Shown here one piece after another: positions 16,724 to 23,948 of a stretch of 64,000 bases of DNA. How positions within the stretch are numbered: position 1 is the first letter of the stretch; each line of letters starts with the position of its first letter. Below the pieces are notes generated by a model. The model ran no database searches and was not told the DNA's origin. It was given only the letters and a program-made list of their open reading frames with translations. A program made the position numbers and the translations under genes. The stretch is from the NCBI GenBank assembly GCA_004558805.1, contig SFDE01000012.1, positions 65,730 to 129,729 on the forward strand, written 5' to 3'. Origin of the DNA: Faecalibacterium prausnitzii. GTDB taxonomy: Bacteria; Bacillota; Clostridia; Oscillospirales; Ruminococcaceae.

Positions 16724-16768
16724 AACACCCCCGGAGAAGCTTGTAAACTCTCCTGGGGTGTAACTTTA
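16724..16768 (+). terminator. Terminator of the P2 operon
   Basis: ACACCCCCGGAGA pairs with TCTCCTGGGGTGT (one mismatch) around an 11-base loop, followed by AACTTTATT. Confidence 0.7.
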
Positions 16769-16814
16769 TTCTGAATACATAAAACGCCACGCAGGGGCTT
16801 TCTGTGCGGGCGCA

Positions 16815-16853
16815 GAAAAGGGCAGGTGCTATTGTGCATCTGCCCTTTGTTTT
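16815..16853. terminator. Terminator at the end of the leftward late operon
   Basis: AAAGGGCAGGTGC pairs with GCATCTGCCCTTT. On the reverse strand it follows the last lysin gene by about 10 bases and runs into CCCTTTTC. Confidence 0.75.
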
Positions 16854-16863
16854 GCGTGTGGTT

Positions 16864-17580
16864 TTACTCGCTGCAGATCCACTCTGCATAGCGGAGATTG
16901 AGCCACCCGGCTCCGCTCTTGAGTCTGCCGTAGCTGCCCTGCACCTCGGTGATGGTGAAGACGTTCGGGCCACGGACGACCACGGTGGCGGGGTATTCAC
17001 TGCCGGGGCCTTTCCGGGCGGCGACCATCGGGACGGTCACCCGAACCAGAAAGGGCGGCTGCGCCACGTTGTACTGGGTCAGGTTGTACCGCTCAATCAT
17101 GGCGCAGAGAACCTCGACGTAGTCCGGGGCTGTGGCGTACCCTCCGTCCTTGATGATCTGGGCGGCGGTGCGGTAGTCCAGCTGCCAGCGCAGTCCCTTG
17201 TACCGCAGGTCGGTGCCGTTCATCGCCCCGGCGAGGTATGCGCTGTGGTCGGCGATGGAGTCCTCGACGCTGGCATACACCCGGAACTCGGAGGGCTGCC
17301 GGACGGTCTCTCCGCTGCTGGCCTCTGAAGATACCCACGTCATGCTTTTCCCGGTCCATGTGGAGCCGGGCCAGTTGTTGCCGGAGAGGTTCTTCTTCAT
17401 CCCGAAGCAGTTGTTGGAAGCCGAGGCCAGCGGAGACCGGCCCCAGAAACTTTCGATGATGAACTGGGCGAGGGTGATCGCTGCCGGGATGCCGGACGTG
17501 ACGTTGTCCAAGGTGGCCAGTGGTGCGACCTTTTTGATGACCGCTTCGTGGGACAAATACTTCAGTTCTTCTGCTTGCAT
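16864..17580 (-). CDS. Glucosaminidase-type endolysin with SH3b domain
   Basis: A 238-residue cell-wall hydrolase. Residues 25-160 match the glucosaminidase (GH73-like) fold: AAITLAQFIIESFWGRSPLA with the probable catalytic Glu, NNCFGMK, then DYVEVLCAMIERYNL. The C-terminal 65 residues are an SH3b wall-binding domain (ARKGPGSEYPATVVV, then GAGWLNLRY). It is last in the lysis cassette and shares its SH3b type with the amidase upstream. It would cut glycan strands at lysis. Confidence 0.85.
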   Translation of the reverse strand: MQAEELKYLSHEAVIKKVAPLATLDNVTSGIPAAITLAQFIIESFWGRSPLASASNNCFGMKKNLSGNNWPGSTWTGKSMTWVSSEASSGETVRQPSEFRVYASVEDSIADHSAYLAGAMNGTDLRYKGLRWQLDYRTAAQIIKDGGYATAPDYVEVLCAMIERYNLTQYNVAQPPFLVRVTVPMVAARKGPGSEYPATVVVRGPNVFTITEVQGSYGRLKSGAGWLNLRYAEWICSE

Positions 17581-17587
17581 GGTGCCC

Positions 17588-18292
17588 TCACTTTCTGGCG
17601 GTGTACTTCAGGCTGATCCATCCGGCTCCGCTCTTCAACTTGCCCCAGCCGCCCTGCTGCTGCACGATGGTGAACACCTGCCCCTTACGAACAGTCTGGG
17701 CGACGGCGTAGCTCGTGCCCGGCCCTTTGCGGACGTTCAGGCTGCTGGCCGTGATCTGAACGATGAACGGCTCCGGGGTGGCCTCTGCACCCATCCGCTT
17801 GTTGACCTCGCTGGCGATGTACGGGAACTTGCTTTTGAGGTAAGGGCCGGGGCAGAGCGTGGACTTGAAGTAGCAGTGCATCGTGAGGTTCCCGGTCTTG
17901 TCGCCGGTGAAGTTGAGCCTCTGGATGCCGTTGCGCTTGCAGATGTCTACGCACAGGTCGATGAGCGAGGCCATCGCCTTGTCGCTCACAGTCCAGTTCG
18001 GGCCGAGGGTGTTGTTCGCCACCTCGATGGTGACAGCCTGATTGTCATTGTCCGGGCTGCTGGAGGTCCATGCCCGGTCCTTTTCCTCGACGTACATCCC
18101 GATGCGGCCATCGGTGCCGATGCCGTAGTTGGAGCTTGCCTTTCGGCTGGTCGGGGCGAAAACTGCGCCGCACTGCTCAACGGTCAGATTGCCAGCCATG
18201 TGGTGGATGGTGATCTTGCGGATGGGCTTCTTGCGGGGGCTTGTCCTGTTCGGGCTGATCTTGGTGTAGGAGATCAGAGAACTGTTGCTCAT
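17588..18292 (-). CDS. N-acetylmuramoyl-L-alanine amidase endolysin with SH3b domain
   Basis: A 234-residue Amidase_2 protein: KITIHHMAGNL with the first zinc histidine, SSNYGIGTDGRIG, AVTIEVANN and LTMHCYFKSTLCPG. It ends in an SH3b domain (LNVRKGPGTSYAV, then GAGWISLKY). It cuts the glycan-peptide bond. It lies 7 bases before the glucosaminidase gene. Two lysins of different specificity in tandem is uncommon but known. Confidence 0.9.
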   Translation of the reverse strand: MSNSSLISYTKISPNRTSPRKKPIRKITIHHMAGNLTVEQCGAVFAPTSRKASSNYGIGTDGRIGMYVEEKDRAWTSSSPDNDNQAVTIEVANNTLGPNWTVSDKAMASLIDLCVDICKRNGIQRLNFTGDKTGNLTMHCYFKSTLCPGPYLKSKFPYIASEVNKRMGAEATPEPFIVQITASSLNVRKGPGTSYAVAQTVRKGQVFTIVQQQGGWGKLKSGAGWISLKYTARK

Positions 18293-18352
18293 GGGAGCGA
18301 CCTCCTTTCTCCCCGGCGGGCTGCTGCACCAGCCGGGGAAGGTCTGAATGTG

Positions 18353-18679
18353 TTAGTCTTTGGTGATCTCGTCGGCGATGTTCTCGGCCACCTCGTCCAT
18401 CTCCTTGATGGCGGCATCGATGAAAGCGTCCAAGAAGGGCGTGACCTCGATGTTCTTCATCTTGAGCAACTTGATGACCAGAGCGTGCTTGTCGGTCTTG
18501 GGAATCTTGCCAGCTTCTGCGGCTTTCTCTGCGCCCTTGACCAGCTTGCGGACCAGCGAGAAGATGCGCTGCTCGCGGAGCCAAGGAATGCCGATCTTGG
18601 CAGCCATGAGCATTGCAATGGTGCCGATGATCTCCATGACGCTGGGAAGAATGGCGGTTGCGATTTCGGTGATATTCAT
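18353..18679 (-). CDS. Phage holin, LLH family
   Basis: A 108-residue protein with one N-terminal membrane segment (ILPSVMEIIGTIAMLMAAKIGIP) and a basic, helical cytoplasmic part (LVRKLVKGAEKAAEAGKIP, then FLDAFIDAAIKEMDE), as in LLH-type holins. Its place just upstream of the two lysins supports a role in membrane permeabilisation. Confidence 0.82.
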   Translation of the reverse strand: MNITEIATAILPSVMEIIGTIAMLMAAKIGIPWLREQRIFSLVRKLVKGAEKAAEAGKIPKTDKHALVIKLLKMKNIEVTPFLDAFIDAAIKEMDEVAENIADEITKD

Positions 18680-18692
18680 AGCTTTCCTCCTG

Positions 18693-18977
18693 TTAGATGT
18701 CGTTCGTTTCGTGGGCCTTTTTGTTCAGGTGCTTCTCCAGCTTGTCGAGCGCATCCTTGCACGGGCCGTTGCAGCCCTGCTCGATCAAGCCCTGCAGGGC
18801 ACCTTTCAGGCCGTAGCAGAGCAGTGTCTGCTCGTCCTCGATGGACTTGATGAAGTCGCTCTGTTTGCGGTTGATCTGAAAGACCTTGTAGACGGCCACG
18901 ATCACACCGATGATCACGCCGATGGACGAGATCACCGATGCGGCCCTGATTACGGTGTCGAGGTCAATGTACATCAT
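18693..18977 (-). CDS. Membrane protein of the lysis region
   Basis: A protein of about 94 residues starting MMYIDLDTVIRAAS. One membrane helix (ASVISSIGVIIGVIVAVYKVF) is followed by a cytoplasmic helical tail. The start at 18977 or 18974 is set by a GGAGGTGGAGG site; longer in-frame extensions overlap the upstream gene. Possibly a second holin or an antiholin. Confidence 0.7.
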   Translation of the reverse strand: MMYIDLDTVIRAASVISSIGVIIGVIVAVYKVFQINRKQSDFIKSIEDEQTLLCYGLKGALQGLIEQGCNGPCKDALDKLEKHLNKKAHETNDI

Positions 18978-19173
18978 CCTCCACCTCCCCTCTGGCCGGA
19001 CTGGGCAGAACGGCAGAGCAGGCGCACTCGATGTCGTGCAGCGATTCTTCCTCGGCTGCAACGGCACCCAACTGCTGAAGCTGTTCGTTCTGCGCCTTGG
19101 CGATGCGGAGAAGGGTCGCCACGGCATCGGCTAAAAAGTCGATGAGTTCCAGCCCGCCAGAGGAGTTAGGCAT
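18964..19173 (-). CDS. Small phage protein, unknown
   Basis: A 69-residue protein. A helical segment, LIDFLADAVATLLRIAKAQNEQL, is followed by a Cys-containing end. The start overlaps the end of the XkdX-like gene and its end overlaps the next gene, so it is part of the coupled lysis-region operon. Confidence 0.6.
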   Translation of the reverse strand: MPNSSGGLELIDFLADAVATLLRIAKAQNEQLQQLGAVAAEEESLHDIECACSAVLPSPARGEVEDDVH

Positions 19174-19315
19174 CCTTGTAATCCTCGCCAGTGATGGTTT
19201 TGTAGTCGTCCTCGGTGATGGTGCCCTTTTTGACGCGGGCTGCGATGCCAGCCTTGGTCAGACGACCGTGTTCATAGAGGCGGGACAGGCTCTCAACTAA
19301 AGTAGTAGCAGTCAT
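19166..19315 (-). CDS. XkdX-like small tail protein
   Basis: A 49-residue frame with ATG at 19315 and TAA at 19166: MTATTLVESLSRLYEHGRL, then an IAARVKKGTITEDDYKTITG-type end. The motif of a short helix plus KGxITxxxYxxITG matches XkdX-like proteins that sit beside tail-fibre genes in Firmicute phages. It overlaps the next gene by 8 bases. Confidence 0.7.
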   Translation of the reverse strand: MTATTLVESLSRLYEHGRLTKAGIAARVKKGTITEDDYKTITGEDYKDA

Positions 19316-19317
19316 AA

Positions 19318-19581
19318 TTACAAAACCCCCTGTTCGATCAGCTGCATGGTGTAGTCGTCAATGGCCTTGCTGGTGTCGATCTCGGTGATCGATGCCAGCA
19401 TCTGATACTCGGAGAACGTGATCTCCCGGCTCTCGCACTTGTAGTCGGTGTAGGCCGGAGTGCCGTCCTGTTCGGGATGCTCCACGGCGGTGATGTTGCG
19501 CCGCTGGATGTAGGTCTCCGGGCCGATGATCTGGAGTTCTTCAGGCTGGCTGGAGCATACTTCGGGTACCCAAGGTTTCAT
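19318..19581 (-). CDS. Small tail-fibre-associated protein
   Basis: An 87-residue protein starting MKPWVPEVCSSQPEELQII, with GGAGGA before the ATG. Its sequence type (strand-rich start, then REITFSEYQMLASITEID and YTMQLIEQGVL) is common between tail-fibre and lysis genes in Clostridia phages. The first 41 bases overlap the end of the reverse transcriptase gene in another frame. Confidence 0.6.
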   Translation of the reverse strand: MKPWVPEVCSSQPEELQIIGPETYIQRRNITAVEHPEQDGTPAYTDYKCESREITFSEYQMLASITEIDTSKAIDDYTMQLIEQGVL

Positions 19582-20695
19582 GGTTCTTTTTCCTCCGATC
19601 TAATTTTGAGATGATTTCTTTGAGCTTGCCGATCTTCACGTTCGGTTTGATTCTGCGCTTGAAGCACTCGTAGGTGTCGGTGCAGGAAAACCAGCCCATG
19701 TAGCTCAGCATGGCTGCGATGTTGTGGCGGCAGTAGCTACGCCCTGCCTCTTTCGCATTGTGGAGGTGCCGGGCCGTCTGTGTGGCCTTGAGCATGATCC
19801 GCTTGCGAATGATGGTCTTGTCCCGGTAAAATACAAAGCCCATAAAATCCAGAGGTCTGCCCATCGCTTTCCGCTTGCCCTGATAGAAGAACTTGCAGAC
19901 CTGCCTGTTCTTCTTCAACTTCAAACGGAACCGCCTCCCCAGCATCTCTCGGATCTGAACGTCGGCATTGTGCAGGACTTTCTTGGCCGCTGCATAAATT
20001 GTCACGTCGTCCATGTACCGCACGAGTTTGTCGAGGCCGAGGGTCTCGGTTATCAACTTGTCGAGCGGCTCCAGCAGGTAGTTGGCCAGCCATTGCGAAA
20101 TGTAGAACCCCAGCGGGATGCCTTTTTTGAACTCCCGGAGGCACAGCCAGATGACGTGGAGAAACCATTCATCCTTGATCCTGATTGCAAGCTCCCGCAT
20201 CAAAACGTCCAGCCGGATGCTGTCGTAAAAATGCCGGATGTCAACTTTCAGGAAGTTCCGGGTCCCTTTCGGGTCTGAACGGAGCCACTTCTCAATCCTC
20301 CGCTTGGCGTAATGTGCGCCGCGTTTCGGGAAGCTGCCGCAGCTGTACTTGTATGCGGTGCCGGTGATGATCGGCTCTAACACCAGCACGATGATGTGGT
20401 GCAGCCATTGCTCGTGGATCTCCGGCTCAAAGATCTTCCGAATCTTACCGTGTTCGTAGATGATCTTCGGGGTGTGCTTGTGGGGCTTGAATCCGAGTTT
20501 CGGGTTCTGGACTTCTATTCCATCGGGTTTGGTGTTCAAAATCATATCGTGCATCTTCTGGACTTCATCGTCCAGATGGGCATCGATATACTTTACCTCC
20601 GCTCGGCGTGTTTTGCCTTTCCGAAGGTTCTTGTATGCCTTGCGGATTGTTTCCTCCGAAAGCATTGCTTGATACAGATACTTGTACTCTTTCAA
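19541..20695 (-). CDS. DGR reverse transcriptase
   Basis: A 384-residue reverse transcriptase. The catalytic YMDD is at residues 227-230, the FLKVDIRHFYDSI motif at about 148-160, and the DGR-type segment IPLGFYISQWLAN with SQ at 200-201. It copies the template RNA at 20919-21024 with errors at adenines and writes it into the variable repeat of the tail protein. The start is a TTG at 20695, since a stop lies upstream and KYLYQAMLSEETIRKAY is the expected N-terminus. The position next to the TR/VR pair excludes retron or group II intron RTs. Confidence 0.93.
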   Translation of the reverse strand: MKEYKYLYQAMLSEETIRKAYKNLRKGKTRRAEVKYIDAHLDDEVQKMHDMILNTKPDGIEVQNPKLGFKPHKHTPKIIYEHGKIRKIFEPEIHEQWLHHIIVLVLEPIITGTAYKYSCGSFPKRGAHYAKRRIEKWLRSDPKGTRNFLKVDIRHFYDSIRLDVLMRELAIRIKDEWFLHVIWLCLREFKKGIPLGFYISQWLANYLLEPLDKLITETLGLDKLVRYMDDVTIYAAAKKVLHNADVQIREMLGRRFRLKLKKNRQVCKFFYQGKRKAMGRPLDFMGFVFYRDKTIIRKRIMLKATQTARHLHNAKEAGRSYCRHNIAAMLSYMGWFSCTDTYECFKRRIKPNVKIGKLKEIISKLDRRKKNHETLGTRSMLQPA

Positions 20696-20732
20696 CTTGT
20701 ACGCCTATAAGATATTTTTTCTTCTATCTCCT

Positions 20733-20765
20733 GCACCCGGCAGGTGCGACCGCTTTACCGGGTGC
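20733..20765 (-). other. Hairpin between TR and RT gene
   Basis: GCACCCGG at 20733-20740 pairs perfectly with CCGGGTGC at 20758-20765. It lies in the 218-base stretch between TR and the RT start, which holds no frame of useful length. In other DGRs this spacer is part of the template RNA and is needed for cDNA priming. Confidence 0.6.
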
Positions 20766-20918
20766 CCTGTATCGGACCTATTTCCACTCATCTTTCCAAT
20801 TATGGCGAGTAAGCCGTATTTCAACGGTCAGCGGTGTAGGCTGCGCCCATCATGGCGCAGTGCATAAAATGCAGAGTGCGGCGGCTTTGGCGAAGGATGT
20901 AGATTGCAGATAGAATCA

Positions 20919-21024
20919 GGCCGAGCCGATGTTCCAGTTCGCATTGCCAGCGTCATTGTTCAGATTGATGCACCGAGGCCCCGTATTGGTGCCATTGTTG
21001 CAATTACCGAACCGTAGGCCCACC
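20919..21024 (-). repeat. DGR template repeat (TR)
   Basis: This 106-base block aligns without gaps to 21176-21281. On the coding (reverse) strand it is rich in AAC/AAT codons (TGC AAC AAT, GCATCAATCTGAACAATGAC), the hallmark of DGR templates. Fourteen positions differ from the VR; thirteen are adenines in the TR coding strand. Confidence 0.96.
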
Positions 21025-21088
21025 GAAGGTGACGCCGCCGCACTCCCCTTATTTATTTTTCAAAAATGAATAAGCGATTTAGGCTCCA

Positions 21089-21121
21089 CTGGGGGAGTTG
21101 CGCTTTGCAGCGCACCCCCAG
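21089..21121. other. GC-rich hairpin/cruciform downstream of the VR
   Basis: CTGGGGG at 21089-21095 pairs with CCCCCAG at 21115-21121, and TGCGC pairs with GCGCA inside, with a 3-base bulge and a 6-base loop. It lies just past the stop of the target gene, the position where DNA hairpins stimulate mutagenic homing in other DGRs. Confidence 0.7.
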
Positions 21122-21139
21122 ACCCCCCTGCGGGGCGGT

Positions 21140-22387
21140 TTACACCGCCACGCCTACAGGTGGTAACAGGAGAATGGCCGAGCCGATGTACCAGGTCGCG
21201 TCGCCAGCGTCAAAGCTCAGAATGACGCACCGAGGCCCCGTAACGGTGCCATCGCCGCAATTACCGAACCGTAGGCCCACCTTTGTGCCTTCGGCATGGT
21301 AGTAGACACCGTCGCAGCCGCCGAGGACGGTACTGCCGTTGAACGGCTCGATTGCCACGGCTCCGAAACCGGGCACCACGGTGTAGTGGGAAGGGTAGTC
21401 CCACTTGTCCTGATCGGTGGTCGGCAGGACGATGCCAGTGTTGTGGTAGGTCGCCCCGGTCACGTCGTAGGTGTAGTTCTTGCTGACCTTGTAGTCGCCG
21501 TTCACCAGCAGGGTGTACGGGTCGCGCATCCACTGCTGGTAGCTGCCCAGCACGATGGAGTGGAAGATCTTGTTCAGGCTCTTCTGGTCGGTGGTAGCGT
21601 AGAACTGGCCACCGCCCACCACGGCGTTCTGCTTGACACCCATGGTCGGGGTCAGGCTCTGGTCGTAGCCGGAGCAGTTGCCGTATCCGAACACGTCCTG
21701 AATGTTGGAGTTTTTGCCGAACATGAGCAGCAGGTCTGCGATGGTCTCGACGATTGCGCCGCCGAGGAACTTGGCACGGTTGCCGACCGCATCGATGGCG
21801 GTTTTCTGGGCGGCGGTGGTCTTGCTGTAGTCAGGCTGGAGGCCGGACAGGGAGCGCATCTTGTCCTCGACGATGGAGCCGTAGAACATGGGCAGCCATA
21901 CGCCCTCCAGCTCCTTGTTGTCCGGGTCAATGAAACCGACAGGCTCGTAACCCTCCCGCTTGGTCAGACTGAACTTCACGATGCGGTCATCGCCGACGAC
22001 GGTCTCGTTCTTGTAGATCTTCTGGAGCCAGCTGAATGCGCCGCCGTCGTAGGAGGTGTTGGCCACGTCCGAAGCGGAGCCGTCGCTGTACTTCTTGGAG
22101 TAGTCGTTGTCCTGAAGGCGGTAGTCCGGGGTGCCGTCCGAACGGACCATGTAGGGCTTGTTGGCTTCCAGAATCTCAAAGCCAGCCCAGTCGTTCAGGG
22201 AGATGCTGCCATTGGTGTTGCGGCTCACCGGGGTGAAGTTCTTGTTCAGACCGATGTACTCGATGCGCTGCGTCGGGCTGAGAATGTTCATGTGTTCGAT
22301 GAAGCCGTAGATCGGATCGACCGCCAGAATGTTGTAGACCTTGTCCAGCGTTTCCTTGTCGGCGATATAGACTTTTTCTCCTGCCAT
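21140..22387 (-). CDS. DGR-diversified tail protein (receptor-binding candidate)
   Basis: A 415-residue protein. The N-terminal half resembles a phage structural adaptor; the C-terminal part (GLRFGNCGDG, then DATWYIGSA) has the WYxGSA-type end of C-type-lectin-like variable proteins. The variable repeat covers about the last 45 codons before the tail VGVAV. It lies directly after the tail-fibre N-terminal-type gene and the baseplate genes, so it is probably the host-recognition tip. The TR changes would vary at least ten residues. Confidence 0.88.
   Translation of the reverse strand: MAGEKVYIADKETLDKVYNILAVDPIYGFIEHMNILSPTQRIEYIGLNKNFTPVSRNTNGSISLNDWAGFEILEANKPYMVRSDGTPDYRLQDNDYSKKYSDGSASDVANTSYDGGAFSWLQKIYKNETVVGDDRIVKFSLTKREGYEPVGFIDPDNKELEGVWLPMFYGSIVEDKMRSLSGLQPDYSKTTAAQKTAIDAVGNRAKFLGGAIVETIADLLLMFGKNSNIQDVFGYGNCSGYDQSLTPTMGVKQNAVVGGGQFYATTDQKSLNKIFHSIVLGSYQQWMRDPYTLLVNGDYKVSKNYTYDVTGATYHNTGIVLPTTDQDKWDYPSHYTVVPGFGAVAIEPFNGSTVLGGCDGVYYHAEGTKVGLRFGNCGDGTVTGPRCVILSFDAGDATWYIGSAILLLPPVGVAV
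21176..21281 (-). repeat. DGR variable repeat (VR)
   Basis: The VR lies in the 3' end of the target gene. Compared with the TR, the codon changes are Asn to Gly, Asp, Val, Ile, Ser, Phe, Asp, Thr and Tyr, plus Ile to Val. The 3' invariant part, ATCGGCTCGGCC on the coding strand, is shared with the TR and then diverges (ATTCTCC in VR, TGATTCT in TR), marking the site where homing starts. Confidence 0.96.
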
Positions 22388-22938
22388 TATTCCGTTACCT
22401 CCTGAAAATAAATAAGGCCGTTGTCGATGCCGATGATGTACTTCTTGCCGGTGGTGTCATCATAGGCGTACTGCTTGTTCGGCATCTGGATCGTGACGTC
22501 CGTAGCGTTGCTGACCTCCAGCAAGAAGTCGATGGTGATCGTGGACGGCAGCAGGTCGTTGAAAGCGGGCATATAGTCCCACTGGTCCGTTTCTGCGATG
22601 GCGAGTGCATAGAGGATCTCGCCCTCATCCGGGTCGGTGGCGAAGATGCCAATCTCCTTGACGTAGTAGCCGTTCTTCAGGTCGCCGCCGTCCTGATGGT
22701 TCGACATGATGAACTTCACAAAGACGTTGGTGGCGTTCTGTACGGTGGTCGTGGTCAGGGGGAAGGTCTGCTTCTGCGACTTGAGGGCGGTGCGGGTGGT
22801 GAGATCCTCACCGCTCGTGTAGCTGCCGTCACCTGCTGCCGCTTTGGTCAGTTTGATGGTGCAGCGTCCGGCCTGTGCCTTGGCGAGAAGGGCGATGCCC
22901 TTTTTCGTCAAAACGGATTCTTTGAAAATTCCGGCCAT
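22387..22938 (-). CDS. Tail fibre protein, N-terminal-domain type
   Basis: A 183-residue protein from the ATG at 22938 (AGGAGG upstream): MAGIFKESVLTKKGIALLAK, with VKEIGIFATDPDEGEILYA and DFLLEVSNATDVTIQ. This is the phage tail-fibre N-terminal domain that fixes fibres to a P2-type baseplate. It lacks a long fibre shaft and overlaps the start of the DGR target gene, so the two may form one fibre assembly. Confidence 0.82.
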   Translation of the reverse strand: MAGIFKESVLTKKGIALLAKAQAGRCTIKLTKAAAGDGSYTSGEDLTTRTALKSQKQTFPLTTTTVQNATNVFVKFIMSNHQDGGDLKNGYYVKEIGIFATDPDEGEILYALAIAETDQWDYMPAFNDLLPSTITIDFLLEVSNATDVTIQMPNKQYAYDDTTGKKYIIGIDNGLIYFQEVTE

Positions 22939-22952
22939 TGTGGTACCTCCTG

Positions 22953-23948
22953 TCAAAGAATGATGGTGTGTGAATTGGCTGCGGCGGCTGCCGGGGCACT
23001 CTGCGCAGCGAGGGCTTTCAACTCGACATTGTTGAAATTGTTGAGAATCCGAACTGTGCGGCTCTCAACAAAAAAAGCCGAGGTGACGGTCTGCGCTGCT
23101 TCGTTGCCCCGCTGCCGGGATGCAGCGTGGTTCAGGATGTTTGTGCTGGGGGTCGAAAAGCCGCCAGCGGGGATAAATACTGCACCCTGCGCCGTTGTGG
23201 TGCGGGCGGGGGTGTGGTTGTAGATATGGGCTGCCGGGGCCGCTGCCATTGCTGCAGCGGAGGTCTCCACGAGATCTGCGTTCCCGGTTCTGCCCTGCGG
23301 GTGGTTGGTGATCGCTGCGGACGGTGCAGCGGCGATGGCTGCTGCCGTCAATTCCTGAAGGCTGCCGCTGGCCATGGCCTTGTGATGATTCAGCACAGGG
23401 CGGTGCGGTTCCGAAAGAGACCCGGCTGCAGCGTACATCTGCATCTTCTCGTGTCGCTCGATCAGGATTCTGCGGATGTGGGAGCGGACGTTCTTTACCC
23501 GCTTGACCACCCGCGTGAAAAATGTAGCGGCATCCGGGGTCAACTGGCCGCTGGTCACAATGTCGAACGTGCCAGGCTCCCTCGGTTCCTCGGTGAAGTC
23601 CGGCCACTCGACCACGTATCCCTCTCCGAAGACTGCCTGAATCAATTCCTCGACCGCTGACACGGTTCCGGCTCTCGCTGCCCACAGGAGGCTCTTTTTG
23701 ATGATTTCCCGCTTGGCATCGACGCTCAGACTGTCGACGTAGTAAGGTGTGCGGAGTTCCACGGCCAGAACGTCCAGAATACTCTCCGGCAGGTCATCAA
23801 TGACGGACATGGTCCGGGTATGGGCCAGTTCCTGCATGATGCGCCGCTTCTCCTGCAATATGGCGTAGGAGAAAGCGATCACCTCTGGGTCGTACCTGTA
23901 GGCATTGTTGAGCAGGTCGGTGATCTGGCCGTTGTAGAGATCAGTCAT
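22953..23948 (-). CDS. Tail protein I (P2 gpI-like) with C-terminal repeats
   Basis: Residues 1-170 match tail protein I of the P2 baseplate wedge (PESILDVLAVELRTPYY, KREIIKKSLLWAARAGT, VVEWPDF). P2-type gpI proteins usually end near 180-200 residues; this one has 331. The extra C-terminal part has about five copies of a 28-30-residue Ala-rich unit around a hydrophobic-x-NH motif (VLNHH, ITNHP, IYNHT, ILNHA, ILNNF). The start overlaps the end of gpJ. Confidence 0.85.
   Translation of the reverse strand: MTDLYNGQITDLLNNAYRYDPEVIAFSYAILQEKRRIMQELAHTRTMSVIDDLPESILDVLAVELRTPYYVDSLSVDAKREIIKKSLLWAARAGTVSAVEELIQAVFGEGYVVEWPDFTEEPREPGTFDIVTSGQLTPDAATFFTRVVKRVKNVRSHIRRILIERHEKMQMYAAAGSLSEPHRPVLNHHKAMASGSLQELTAAAIAAAPSAAITNHPQGRTGNADLVETSAAAMAAAPAAHIYNHTPARTTTAQGAVFIPAGGFSTPSTNILNHAASRQRGNEAAQTVTSAFFVESRTVRILNNFNNVELKALAAQSAPAAAAANSHTIIL

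Noticed and set aside
19541..20695. Reverse transcriptase as retron or group II intron enzyme
   Set aside because: No msr/msd RNA, intron RNA or maturase domain; a TR/VR pair with adenine-specific changes lies beside it.
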